From Denitrificimonas caeni (lineage in GTDB: Bacteria; Pseudomonadota; Gammaproteobacteria; Pseudomonadales; Pseudomonadaceae): a stretch of 64,000 nucleotides of DNA. The notes under the pieces were generated by a model. That model had not been told where the DNA came from. It searched no databases and saw only the letters and a list, made by a program, of their open reading frames with translations. Positions 28,748-36,386 of the stretch are shown here, in pieces; within the stretch, counting starts at the first letter, position 1; the number at the start of each line of letters is the position of its first letter. The stretch spans positions 186,001 to 250,000 of the forward strand of contig NZ_CAJHOA010000003.1 of the NCBI RefSeq assembly GCF_905120345.1, in the 5' to 3' direction. The position numbers were made by a program, and so were the translations under genes.

Positions 28748-29759
28748 AGTACTTCTTAGCACCTGGGTGCAGCGGAGCAACTAAGCCTTTTTGAGCGTTT
28801 TCAAGGGACACGTCTTTCATCGCTTGGTGAGAGTTACGTAAGTTATCGATGTTTTCAAAGAAGGTTTTAGTCAGTTTGTAACCATCTTCTTCGCTTAGGT
28901 CTGCACGAACAATCAGTGCGTTCATAATGGCTGCAGTTGGAACAATCTCAGTATTGCCGTAGGTTTTAGCTGGAATGTCCAAGGCAATAAAGTAGCTTTG
29001 ATCTTTGGCAATTTTTTCAATGTTTTCTGGAAGAATCGAAACCATTTGCAGATCAAAACCTTGCTCTAGTTCCATCAGCGCTGCGTTAGGCAGACCACTG
29101 GTTAAGAATGCGGCGTCAAGTTTGCCGCCTTTTAACGCATCTGCGGCTTCTGCGTAGCCTAAGTAGTCGACTTTAATATCGTTATAGGTAATGCCGTGAC
29201 CATTAAGAATATTACGCGCGTTTACTTCTACGCCGGAGTTTTGTGCGCCGACTGCGACGCGCTTACCACGTAAGTCTTCTAAGGTTTTAATGCCTGAACG
29301 CTTCGATGTTACCACTTGTACATAGTTAGGGTAGAGCGCAGCGATTTGTTGGACGTTTTCAATTTTATTTTTAAAGCTGTTGGTGCCCGCTAATGCATCG
29401 CTGAGTACGTCACTCATAACAAAGGCCATTTCGACTTTGTTTTGGTTCATCAGGTTAATATTTTCGACTGATGCACCGGTGGTTTGGGTTTTAGAGTTCA
29501 CACCGTAAGTTTTATTGTAAATCTCACCCAAGGTCGTCGCGATAATATTGTAAGGACCTGATGCGCCGCCGGTAGCAATGGTAACAAAACGCGTTTGCAT
29601 TTTATTGTCTGCTACAGCTGGTGCGTTGGTGTTGGCTTCAGTTGTTGGGGTGGCTGACGTAGCTGGGACTTTGCTGGGCTCTTCTTCAGACGAGCACGCA
29701 GTTAAAAAGACAGCAAAACAAAGACTGGTGAGTACGAACTTAGCCGGGATATATTTCAT
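28725..29759 (-). CDS. TAXI-family TRAP solute-binding lipoprotein
   Basis: Periplasmic solute receptor of the TRAP system. From ATG 29759 it has 344 residues, with a lipoprotein signal and lipobox LTAC (Cys22), then a Thr/Ala-rich linker to about residue 50. The TAXI domain shows VTIATGGASGPYNIIATTLG, TTGASVENINLMNQNKVEMA and GKRVAVGAQNSGVEVNARN. Most TRAP receptors are soluble, so the lipid anchor and linker are notable. AAGGTGG lies 12 bp upstream of the start. It is the first gene of the operon. Confidence 0.92.
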   Translation of the reverse strand: MKYIPAKFVLTSLCFAVFLTACSSEEEPSKVPATSATPTTEANTNAPAVADNKMQTRFVTIATGGASGPYNIIATTLGEIYNKTYGVNSKTQTTGASVENINLMNQNKVEMAFVMSDVLSDALAGTNSFKNKIENVQQIAALYPNYVQVVTSKRSGIKTLEDLRGKRVAVGAQNSGVEVNARNILNGHGITYNDIKVDYLGYAEAADALKGGKLDAAFLTSGLPNAALMELEQGFDLQMVSILPENIEKIAKDQSYFIALDIPAKTYGNTEIVPTAAIMNALIVRADLSEEDGYKLTKTFFENIDNLRNSHQAMKDVSLENAQKGLVAPLHPGAKKYYAEQASK

Positions 29760-29796
29760 AGGAGTATGTCCACCTTGGGTTTTTATAGTTTTATGT

Positions 29797-29822
29797 AATG
29801 GGCCAATCAATTACAGCCCATT
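29797..29822. promoter_or_regulatory. Inverted repeat upstream of the TAXI operon
   Basis: AATGGGC (29797-29803) and GCCCATT (29816-29822) form 7-bp arms 12 bp apart, 38 bp upstream of the receptor gene. It could be an operator. The promoter hexamers are not clear. Confidence 0.3.
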
Positions 29823-29945
29823 GCACGAGCAAGTAATTTTTACTGCCTTATAAGAATCAGTATCAGTCACAAATAAGAAAAAGACCACAGTCAATGGTTT
29901 CTTTTTGGCCGCATACTACGAAGGGCGTACTTTTATATGGATGTA

Positions 29946-30470
29946 TCAGGATGTTGGGTCACGCTCTCTGCCGCAAATGCTCTCTGTAGTCGGTAAGTTT
30001 TTGAGCATCCACACATCACAACCACCGTGCAACGTGCCTGCTAAAGGCTGATCGAGATGGATAAAACCTAGGCTTTCATACAAAGCAATGGCGCTTTGCA
30101 TGCTGCTTAAGGTATCTAAATAACACTGTTGATAGCCTTGCGCTTGGGCAAAGGCTAAACAGGCTTGGGTCAGTGCTTTACCGATGCCCAGTCCTTGGCT
30201 GCTGGGCAGTAAAAACAGTTTTTTTAGTTCAGCAATCTCACGATAGTGCAGAAAAGGCGCGATACCTGCGCCGCCAACCACATGCCCATCAAGCAGCGCG
30301 ACCAAATATTGGCTGCGCTGCTCGGCTACGTAGTGTTGGCTCATGCAGGTCACTTCGGCATCTGAGGGACCAAAGCCTGCCCCGATGGCGCCATATTGTG
30401 CGCCGACCTGTTGAATAATCCGGCAGATATCTGCATCGTGTTGCGCTTGGATAGGGACGATCTGATACAT
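29946..30470 (-). CDS. GNAT-family N-acetyltransferase
   Basis: A 174-residue acetyltransferase from ATG 30470 (MYQIVPIQAQHDADI). The acetyl-CoA loop is in LFLLPSSQGLGIGKALTQACL, followed by YLDTLSSMQSAIALYESLGF, the typical motif B with tyrosine. Substrate unknown. It follows the nitronate monooxygenase gene by 16 bp, so the two are likely one transcript. Confidence 0.85.
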   Translation of the reverse strand: MYQIVPIQAQHDADICRIIQQVGAQYGAIGAGFGPSDAEVTCMSQHYVAEQRSQYLVALLDGHVVGGAGIAPFLHYREIAELKKLFLLPSSQGLGIGKALTQACLAFAQAQGYQQCYLDTLSSMQSAIALYESLGFIHLDQPLAGTLHGGCDVWMLKNLPTTESICGRERDPTS

Positions 30471-30486
30471 AGCTTTGCTTTCAACC

Positions 30487-31548
30487 TCAGTAAGTGCCGC
30501 CCTGTTGCCATTCTGCAACCAATTGTGCGACCAGTTCAGCTGCCGGCAACTCACGCGCTAGCGGTGCCGATTGTCCTGCCCAGAACGGTGCAAAGTCATT
30601 GCAGCCCTGTTGGCTGGCTGCTGCATTTAAGGCTTTGCTGGCGCTGTAGGTGGCTGGATAGCCGGGCAGTAATGCCTGCTTGTCAGCTAACTCCGCATGA
30701 AATCTATTGACTAAACCCCGTGCCGGACGACCGGAAATCACTGCGGTGACATCAGTTTCATAAGCGCGACTGCTTTTTAATTGTTCACGATAGGCCTGAT
30801 TAGCTGCTGATTCAGGGCATAAGATAAAGGCAGTACCCATTTGTGCTGCGCTGGCGCCCATCGCCATGACCTGGGCGATGGCTTGACCATGCATAATGCC
30901 GCCGGCAGCAATCACCGGTAACGAGCATTCTTTTTTTAACAATTGCAGCAAACTGAACAATCCGAGTTTTACATCTTGCGATGGATCAAATACGCCGCGG
31001 TGTCCACCGGCTTCATGCCCTTGAGCAATCACGCCATGCAGTCCTGCTGCGCAAATCGCTTGAGCTTCAGCCACATTCGTCGCGCAGCCTAACAACTTAA
31101 TGCCGGCTTGTTTGAGTGCTTGAATAACAGCAGTGCTGGGTAAACCAAAATGGAAGCTAACTACGGGTGGACGTTCCTCCAGCAGCATCTCCAGCATGGC
31201 TGGGTTATCAATAAAGCTAGGAACGCCTGCCGACATGTGGCTGGGTGGCTGCGCTGAAAATTCAGCAAAATAAGGCTGTAATAATGTCAGCCACTCTTGC
31301 TCACGCGCGGGGTCACTGAGCGCGGGCTGATGGCAAAAGAAGTTAACATTGAAGGGCTTAGTCGTCGCTTGTTGTAGTTGCTGAATCTGCTCACGAGCTT
31401 GCTCTACGTTGCAATTACCTAAGCCCAGCGAGCCCAGTCCGCCCGCATTGGAGACTGCCGCCGCTAGCGCTACCGTCGAGGTGCCAGCCATTGGGGCTTG
31501 AATAATGGGATATTGAAGCGCTAATTCAGAGAGTAGAGCATTGGGCAT
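30487..31548 (-). CDS. Nitronate monooxygenase (2-nitropropane dioxygenase family)
   Basis: FMN enzyme that oxidises alkyl nitronates such as propionate 3-nitronate to aldehydes or acids and nitrite. From ATG 31548, which has CGGAG upstream, it has 353 residues. A longer open frame to 31719 is not supported. The N-terminus QYPIIQAPMAGTSTVALAAA, the NVNFFCHQP segment, the GHEAGGHRG motif with the catalytic histidine, and VIAAGGIMHGQ are class I features. It probably detoxifies nitronates. Confidence 0.9.
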   Translation of the reverse strand: MPNALLSELALQYPIIQAPMAGTSTVALAAAVSNAGGLGSLGLGNCNVEQAREQIQQLQQATTKPFNVNFFCHQPALSDPAREQEWLTLLQPYFAEFSAQPPSHMSAGVPSFIDNPAMLEMLLEERPPVVSFHFGLPSTAVIQALKQAGIKLLGCATNVAEAQAICAAGLHGVIAQGHEAGGHRGVFDPSQDVKLGLFSLLQLLKKECSLPVIAAGGIMHGQAIAQVMAMGASAAQMGTAFILCPESAANQAYREQLKSSRAYETDVTAVISGRPARGLVNRFHAELADKQALLPGYPATYSASKALNAAASQQGCNDFAPFWAGQSAPLARELPAAELVAQLVAEWQQGGTY

Positions 31549-31741
31549 GATTAACTCCGAGCACATCCAGCATGGATGCATGTTAAGGGTGGACGATAAA
31601 AAATTATACGCAGTGCTGTGAAGAATAAGCCCAGGCAGGTGCTTTAATACAGCAAAAAACATCTCGCTCACTGACCGTAGGCTAGCGTCAGAATATAGAC
31701 CGTGGACTGAATCAGCCAATGCGTATGATCAATTAAGCTGA

Positions 31742-32539
31742 TTAAGCACCCGCCAGCCAAGGCACGCCGTTGATATGACTGCCACCATCGGCAAACAGCG
31801 TATTACCGGTCAGGTAGCGGGCATCGTCGCTGGCTAAAAACGCGGCAACCCCGCCAATATCTGCCTCAGGATCACCCATGCGACCCATCGGGTTGAGCTT
31901 AAGCAGTTGAGCGGCGTTGTCTGGTTGAGCTGCGGCAAATTTCTCATAGGCTTCAGTGCGGGCGGCGGGGCAAATAATATTGCAGCAAATCTGATACTGC
32001 GCCCATTCACGTGCGGCAGTACGGGTCAGTGCGCGCAATGCTTCTTTGGCGGCGTTGTAGTCAACGGTGTAAGGGTGGGCATTGACGCCATTGAGCGAGG
32101 CTAGATTAATAATTCTGCCCCAGCGCTTATCACGCATATAAGGAAAGACCGCCTGCATGGTCCAGAGTGCGGCCATATAGCCAATATTAAAGGCGTGCGC
32201 AAAGTCCTCGTCGGTCTTGTCCTCTACTGCGGTAAACGGCCTTGCACCACGACGCGCCGCCCAAGCGTTATTGACCAGAATATCGACTGTGCCAAAGGTG
32301 TTGACCGTGTGTTTAACCATGGCCTGAACTTGCGTCTTATCGCACATATCAACTTGAAAGGCTGAGGCCGGTACGCCAAAGTCTTGCTGTATGGCTTGGG
32401 CAACGGCATCACCAGTATCTGCGTTCATTTCAGCAATCACCACCGAGGCACCATCTGCAGCCAAACGCCGTGCAATACCTTGACCAATTCCAGAACCTGC
32501 GCCTGTGACGATAGCGACTCGATTTGCCAGTTTTTTCAT
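31742..32539 (-). CDS. Short-chain dehydrogenase/reductase (SDR)
   Basis: A 265-residue NAD(P)-dependent oxidoreductase. The Rossmann motif is TGAGSGIGQG near residues 12-21, then NNAWAA, the catalytic serine in INLASLNG and YxxxK in VDYNAAKEALRA. The C-terminus FADGGSHINGVPW is typical of classical SDRs. The acidic residue after beta-2 (VIAEMNADTG) suggests NAD rather than NADP. Substrate unknown. It is a separate transcription unit upstream of the nitronate monooxygenase. Confidence 0.9.
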   Translation of the reverse strand: MKKLANRVAIVTGAGSGIGQGIARRLAADGASVVIAEMNADTGDAVAQAIQQDFGVPASAFQVDMCDKTQVQAMVKHTVNTFGTVDILVNNAWAARRGARPFTAVEDKTDEDFAHAFNIGYMAALWTMQAVFPYMRDKRWGRIINLASLNGVNAHPYTVDYNAAKEALRALTRTAAREWAQYQICCNIICPAARTEAYEKFAAAQPDNAAQLLKLNPMGRMGDPEADIGGVAAFLASDDARYLTGNTLFADGGSHINGVPWLAGA

Positions 32540-33000
32540 TGCAGTTCCTTATTGTTATGGGCTTTTTTTATTGAGGGTTTTGCGATTTTTTGTGTCAGCT
32601 TCACTTTAAACCAGCTGCTGCTCAGATGATATGCACACGATTGTTAAAGCCTCTAGTGGAGAATCTCTCCATCAGGTCGATTAGCGTAGTGTAGTGGGGG
32701 ATTGATACCGCCCCTATGAAGCTCGCCGCTTTGAGAGGGATAGGAAATAGAGTGATATGCCAAACTGTGACGGTGCAGACCTCATGGTCTTTCTTGTTGG
32801 TAAATGTCATCACGGCAGGACTTAGGTTTTGGTAGCTGTAATCTGGCGAGAGAGATGAAAGTTCAATTTTGAACGTCTTGAGAGGCTCAGTTTTCGAAAT
32901 GAAATCGCAATACCAATACCGCGGCCTCACATCCCCAGTCGGGTCAGGTTTTGAGTGGCTGGATACAACTTGCACAGGCTGTTTTTATTGTCCGGCAGTT
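32540..33000. other. Intergenic region with no recognised gene
   Basis: About 460 bp between the SDR start and the toxin-antitoxin promoter. A 117-codon minus-strand open frame (32622-32975) has no ribosome site and no recognisable motif. It marks the start of the accessory zone. Confidence 0.4.
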
Positions 33001-33001
33001 A

Positions 33002-33072
33002 TCCGTACAGATTGCTTGTATCTATGGTTTGTACTACTATCTCTGCATCGTACGGAATCTATACGTACAAAG
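33002..33072 (+). promoter_or_regulatory. Promoter and operator-like repeats of tacAT
   Basis: TTGCTT at 33012-33017, a 17-bp spacer and TACTAT at 33035-33040 make a good sigma70 promoter. Copies of a CCGTAC/GTACGG-type element surround it (near 33003, 33030, 33050 and 33062), including inverted pairs. This is the arrangement expected for autorepression by the CopG/RHH-like antitoxin. Confidence 0.65.
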
Positions 33073-33081
33073 GAGGTTGAA

Positions 33082-33351
33082 ATGGCAACTGCACGATTAG
33101 ACATAAGGCTTGATGAAGAGATTAAAGTTAAAGCTGAAAAAGCCTCTGCGCTGCTGGGCTTAAAAAGCTTAACTGAATATGTAGTCAGGCTGATGGATGA
33201 GGATTCAACACAGGTGATTGCTCAGCACGCAAGCATGACTGTTGAAGATAATATGTTTGATCAGTTTATGGCAGCCTGTGAGCAGGCTCAGGTACCGAAC
33301 AAAGCTTTGTTAGAAGCCGCAGCCTTTACCAAGGCGAGTGACTTTAAATGA
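33082..33351 (+). CDS. DUF1778 (TacA-like) antitoxin
   Basis: An 89-residue antitoxin with an N-terminal ribbon-helix-helix (ATARLDIRLDEEIKVKAEKA) and a C-terminal toxin-binding tail. ATG 33082 follows a perfect AGGAGG. A longer open frame back to 32869 crosses the promoter and is rejected. It would bind its own operator together with the toxin. The last 4 bp overlap the toxin gene (ATGA), so the pair is translationally coupled. Confidence 0.88.
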   Translation: MATARLDIRLDEEIKVKAEKASALLGLKSLTEYVVRLMDEDSTQVIAQHASMTVEDNMFDQFMAACEQAQVPNKALLEAAAFTKASDFK

Positions 33352-33878
33352 GTTGGTCAAAGACCTTTGAAGAGCTCAGTAAATCCAAACATGACCGCGA
33401 CTCTTTTGACTGTGATGAGAGTGAGCTGAATACTTTTATTCAAACTCAAGCAGCCAAACACATGCAGGCCGGTATCAGTCGTACCATGGTGTTACCTGGC
33501 ACTGCGCCGTTGCTCAATCAGAAATATCCGATCTGTGCGTTTTATAGTGTTGCGCCCAGCTCGATTCGCCGTGAGACATTACCTGCTGCATTGGCTAAAA
33601 AACTACCTCACTATCCCATCCCAGTATTTTTACTGGCACAGCTGGCTGTCCATAAAGAGTTTCATGGCAGCGGTCTAGGCAAAGTGAGCTTGATTAAGGC
33701 GCTGGAGTATTTGTGGGATGTGAATGCGCACATGCGAGCCTACGCTATCGTTGTTGACTGCCTAACGGACTCGGCTCAAGGCTTCTATCAGACGTTTGGG
33801 TTTCAGGTGCTGTGTGAGCAGAACGAACGAGTGCGTATGTTTTTACCGATGAAAACTGTGGGGCCGCTGTTTGGATAG
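33348..33878 (+). CDS. GNAT-family toxin, TacT-like
   Basis: A 176-residue acetyltransferase toxin of the type that acetylates aminoacyl-tRNA and stops translation. Motifs: HDRDSFDCDESELNTFI at the N-terminus, VFLLAQLAVHKEFHGSGLGK for acetyl-CoA binding, and AQGFYQTFGFQV with the likely catalytic tyrosine. It appears intact. The IS3-type remnant begins right after its stop. Confidence 0.87.
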   Translation: MSWSKTFEELSKSKHDRDSFDCDESELNTFIQTQAAKHMQAGISRTMVLPGTAPLLNQKYPICAFYSVAPSSIRRETLPAALAKKLPHYPIPVFLLAQLAVHKEFHGSGLGKVSLIKALEYLWDVNAHMRAYAIVVDCLTDSAQGFYQTFGFQVLCEQNERVRMFLPMKTVGPLFG

Positions 33879-33879
33879 T

Positions 33880-34072
33880 TGATGTATGAACTGCATCTAA
33901 ATGCGCCATCATTGAAGTGTTCATGCCACCAAACTTGGCACGCCACTTGTAGAAGGTTGCGTTGCTCATGCCATGCTCGCGGCACAACTCTGGAACAGGC
34001 ACAGCGTTTTCAGCTTGCTTTAAGACTGAGAGAATTTGGCTGTCGGTAAATCGTGATTTTTGACCGCTGCGC
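33880..34072 (-). pseudogene. IS3-family transposase OrfA remnant
   Basis: On the minus strand the frame reads QKSRFTDSQILSVLKQAE, then VPELCREHGMSNATFYKWRA and KFGGMNTSMMAHLDAV. This is the N-terminal helix-turn-helix of IS3-type OrfA. The ATG and first codons are missing, and similarity stops where the leucine zipper (about KELEEEN in intact copies) should begin. No OrfB or terminal inverted repeats were found. It lies directly after the tacT stop. Confidence 0.8.
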
Positions 34073-34119
34073 GTTACTGCGCTGCATGCAGAATCTCCTT
34101 GCGTATATGTAGAGGCAAA

Positions 34120-34311
34120 GCAAAGACTTTAGTCGTCAGTTATGCTTATTCTGCTGAAATTTTTGAAGAGTTGTTACAAGCGTCAAAGCGCAATACTGAT
34201 GTGAGCACTGCATTGGATGCTATTTTCTTACAGATAGATGATGAGGATTTTGCGTCTAGGTGTATCGCTATTGCAGCCTTAAAAGAAAGGCTCACATGGA
34301 TTACCGCCTGA
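34120..34311 (+). CDS. Small open frame of unknown nature, possible gene remnant
   Basis: The frame VVSYAYSAEIFEELLQASKR to the stop after ERLTWITA has protein-like composition (acidic, helical). It has no good ribosome site, and its upstream part runs into the transposase remnant. It may be the 3' end of a broken gene. I do not recognise it. Confidence 0.25.
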   Translation, partial: AKTLVVSYAYSAEIFEELLQASKRNTDVSTALDAIFLQIDDEDFASRCIAIAALKERLTWITA

Positions 34312-34436
34312 GCTAGTCAGGGCTGAAGGCCTGCTAAGCATGCTGAAGGGCTAGGTTTGATTGGTATAAAGAAGCAAGCGGAACCCCAAGTGTTGCTGGT
34401 TTTTCTTGGTTGAAAGAAGCTTTTGGGAAAGAATAA

Positions 34437-35492
34437 ATGAGCAATGAATTGACAGAAGTTAGCGACCTCTCTAAAGGCCGGTTTTTAATCTACCAGGCCG
34501 AAGATGGCGAGCTAAAAATAGATGTGCGCTTAGAAGAGGATTCGGTTTGGCTGACTCAGCAGCAAATCGCGCAGCTTTTCCAAAGCTCAAAACAGAACAT
34601 AAGTCACCACATTAATTCAATCTACGAAGAAGGAGAGTTAGCACCAGAGGCAACTGTCAAAAAATATTTGACAGTTCGCCAGGAAGGCAGCCGTGAGGTA
34701 AAACGACTTCTGGATTATTACAATCTAGACATGATTATTTCCGTTGGCTACCGTGTTAAAAGCCGCGTTGCTACACGCTTTCGTATCTGGGCCACTCAGC
34801 AGTTATCCGAGTTCATCAAGAAAGGTTTTTTGTTGGATGACGAGCGCTTAAAGAATCCTGATCAACCGTTTGACTACTTTGAAGAGCTTGAGCGGCGTAT
34901 ACAAGATATACGTACTTCTGAAAGCAGATTCTACCGCAAGATCACTGATGTTTACGCGCTGAGTATTGATTACGATCCAACACAGGATATAAGCATCAAT
35001 TTCTTCAAGACAGTACAAAATAAAATGCACTGGGCTATAACCGGTCAAACTGCAGCAGAGATTATCCATAACCGTGCTAGAGCAGATAAACCTAACATGG
35101 GCCTCACCACCTATCGTGGGGCTAAGGTGCGTAAGCAGGATGTCAGTACCGCCAAAAACTATTTGAATGAAGATGAGTTGGCTGCGCTGAATAACTTGGT
35201 TGAGCAGTATTTGATTTTTGCTCAAGGCCAGGCAATGCGTCGAGTGCCTATGACTATGCAGGATTGGCTTAAGAAGCTGGATGGCTTTTTGATGATTAAT
35301 GATCGGGATGTTCTTAACCATGCAGGAAAAATCTCCCATGAAATCGCTAAGCAATTAGCCGAAACCGAATACAGTAAGTTTCATACTCAGCGGCAAACGC
35401 AAGCAGCTAACGCTTTAAGTGATTTTGATAAGGTCGTTCAGCAAATCGAAACCTCCAGCGCAAATGGAGACCATGACAAGGATGACCGCTAA
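34437..35492 (+). CDS. RhuM-family protein
   Basis: A 351-residue protein of the RhuM (virulence_RhuM) family. The N-terminal part, WLTQQQIAQLFQSSKQNISHH, has helix-turn-helix character. It is followed by VKRLLDYYNLDMIISVGYRV and the Fic/DOC-like NKMHWAITGQTAAEIIHNRA region. Function is not established. RhuM genes often sit inside type I restriction loci or defence islands. Here it lies 0.7 kb outside the left att site and 6.9 kb from hsdM. The frame is intact, with ATG at 34437 shortly after GGGAAAGAATA. Confidence 0.82.
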   Translation: MSNELTEVSDLSKGRFLIYQAEDGELKIDVRLEEDSVWLTQQQIAQLFQSSKQNISHHINSIYEEGELAPEATVKKYLTVRQEGSREVKRLLDYYNLDMIISVGYRVKSRVATRFRIWATQQLSEFIKKGFLLDDERLKNPDQPFDYFEELERRIQDIRTSESRFYRKITDVYALSIDYDPTQDISINFFKTVQNKMHWAITGQTAAEIIHNRARADKPNMGLTTYRGAKVRKQDVSTAKNYLNEDELAALNNLVEQYLIFAQGQAMRRVPMTMQDWLKKLDGFLMINDRDVLNHAGKISHEIAKQLAETEYSKFHTQRQTQAANALSDFDKVVQQIETSSANGDHDKDDR

Positions 35493-35504
35493 AAAGAGCC
35501 GTAT

Positions 35505-35593
35505 TCAAACTGGGTAACAACATGCTGCGCAGACTGAGCCGTGAGCTGGTGATGCTGTATTGGAAGGTTGGTCAAGGTGTTTTACAGCGCTGA
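35505..35593 (+). pseudogene. DUF1016 (YhcG-type nuclease) N-terminal remnant
   Basis: The frame reads FKLGNNMLRRLSRELVMLYW, then KVGQGVLQR and a stop. This matches the N-terminal helix pair of DUF1016/YhcG proteins (usual form: nREL...LYW.IG..I). The remaining 300 or so residues are absent. These genes also associate with defence loci. It starts just after RhuM. Confidence 0.6.
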
Positions 35594-35640
35594 GCTGATA
35601 TCCATGTGTGCTTTTGCTGAAACATAGCCAGATTAAACAA

Positions 35641-35663
35641 TTGTCCAGCAGGCTGTTGGACAA
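35641..35663. other. Hairpin after the DUF1016 remnant
   Basis: TTGTCCAGCA and TGTTGGACAA pair over 10 bp with one wobble around the loop GGC. No T-run follows. Confidence 0.4.
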
Positions 35664-35811
35664 TCACCTTGGTGCATAATTTAGAGTTACATACCAGCCT
35701 GCCTAGTATCGAGAAAATAGGTAAGCGTCCGGCAAGCCCATCTTGAGCCTGACGGCCTAGCCGCTAAGATAGTTGCCGCTAGACCGGCCAAGGTAATTGT
35801 CGCTTAATAAG

Positions 35812-35976
35812 TTATGTATTGATAATCAGCTCGCGCAGCTCATTTAGGTCATGAGGCTGGATGAATGCAGAGCATAGTTGCTGCAGATTAATTAATGCTT
35901 GGGTAGCTATACCCATATGGATTAGTGCTTCTGCTGCTGTATTTGCTGAAAATGTAGTGGCATAGTGGGGAAGCAA
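35812..35976 (-). CDS. Possible 54-residue protein, unrecognised
   Basis: Minus-strand frame, open from 36018, with a TTG at 35976. It reads LPHYATTFSANTAAEALIHM, then GIATQALINLQQLCSAFIQ and PHDLNELRELIINT. The composition is convincingly protein-like, and the FSANTAAEAL pattern faintly recalls small Pseudomonas DUF3077-type proteins. There is no ATG start and no clear ribosome site, so it could be a 5'-truncated remnant. Confidence 0.35.
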   Translation of the reverse strand: MLPHYATTFSANTAAEALIHMGIATQALINLQQLCSAFIQPHDLNELRELIINT

Positions 35977-36106
35977 TAAGAGCTGCGTAAGTCCTACGTT
36001 TTTAACGTGGCTACAGTTTTAAGGGAAGGCAGGAGAGGGTAGGTCGAATTGAGTAGCGCTGACTCTAGGGTTCTGCGATTTTATATATGGGGTAAAAATG
36101 GAAGAT

Positions 36107-36143
36107 AATAAAAAAGGGTTACAGCTATTAACTGTAACCCTTT
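36107..36143 (-). terminator. Original chromosomal terminator behind attL
   Basis: On the minus strand, arms 36132-36143 and 36113-36124 form a perfect 12-bp stem (AAAGGGTTACAG) with a 7-base loop, followed by a run of T. It lies directly downstream of the displaced tRNA-Pro 3' fragment and is probably the terminator the tRNA gene used before integration. Confidence 0.8.
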
Positions 36144-36151
36144 GATTTATA

Positions 36152-36199
36152 TGGTCGGGACGGAAAGATTCGAACTTTCTACCCCTAGCACCCCATGCT
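36152..36199 (-). repeat. attL: tRNA-Pro 3'-end fragment
   Basis: 48-bp copy of the tRNA-Pro 3' end, including CCA. It differs from the intact copy by one base in the T-arm (TTCTAC against TTCGAC on the plus strand). Beyond it, sequence similarity to the tRNA stops, so it is not a functional tRNA. Confidence 0.9.
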
Positions 36200-36327
36200 T
36201 TTAGTGGTTGTATTCTATTGGACGCTAATAAACCTTATTGGTATAGTGTAATCCTTGTTTTTAAAGGGCTGCAGAGCTTTTTGTCGTCCAGAGACGTTTA
36301 ATGGGAACTAACTATATCTAGTGTTTC

Positions 36328-36352
36328 TGTCTAGTCTGGTGTCTAGTCTAGG
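36328..36352 (+). repeat. Tandem 12-bp repeats near attL (possible integrase arm sites)
   Basis: TGTCTAGTCTGG (36328-36339) is followed directly by TGTCTAGTCTAGG (36340-36352). The same word recurs at 50121-50132 near the other end. Arm-type sites for tyrosine integrases have this layout. The repeats sit in the integrase leader, so they could also serve autorepression. Confidence 0.6.
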
Positions 36353-36386
36353 AATTGATAAAACACTTTTGAAAAAGGATTTAGCT

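Noticed and set aside
32622-32975. 117-codon minus-strand open frame
   Set aside because: No ribosome site, no recognisable motif, and unusual composition. Probably chance in a non-coding gap.
32869-33081. N-terminal extension of the antitoxin
   Set aside because: The extension overlaps a good promoter, and the ATG at 33082 has a perfect AGGAGG.
36152-36199. A second tRNA-Pro gene
   Set aside because: Only the 3' 48 bases are present and the D-arm and acceptor 5' strand are missing. It is an att remnant.
36242-36247. TATAGT as the integrase -10 element
   Set aside because: The best -35 candidate (TTGGAC, 18 bp upstream) matches poorly, so no promoter is claimed.
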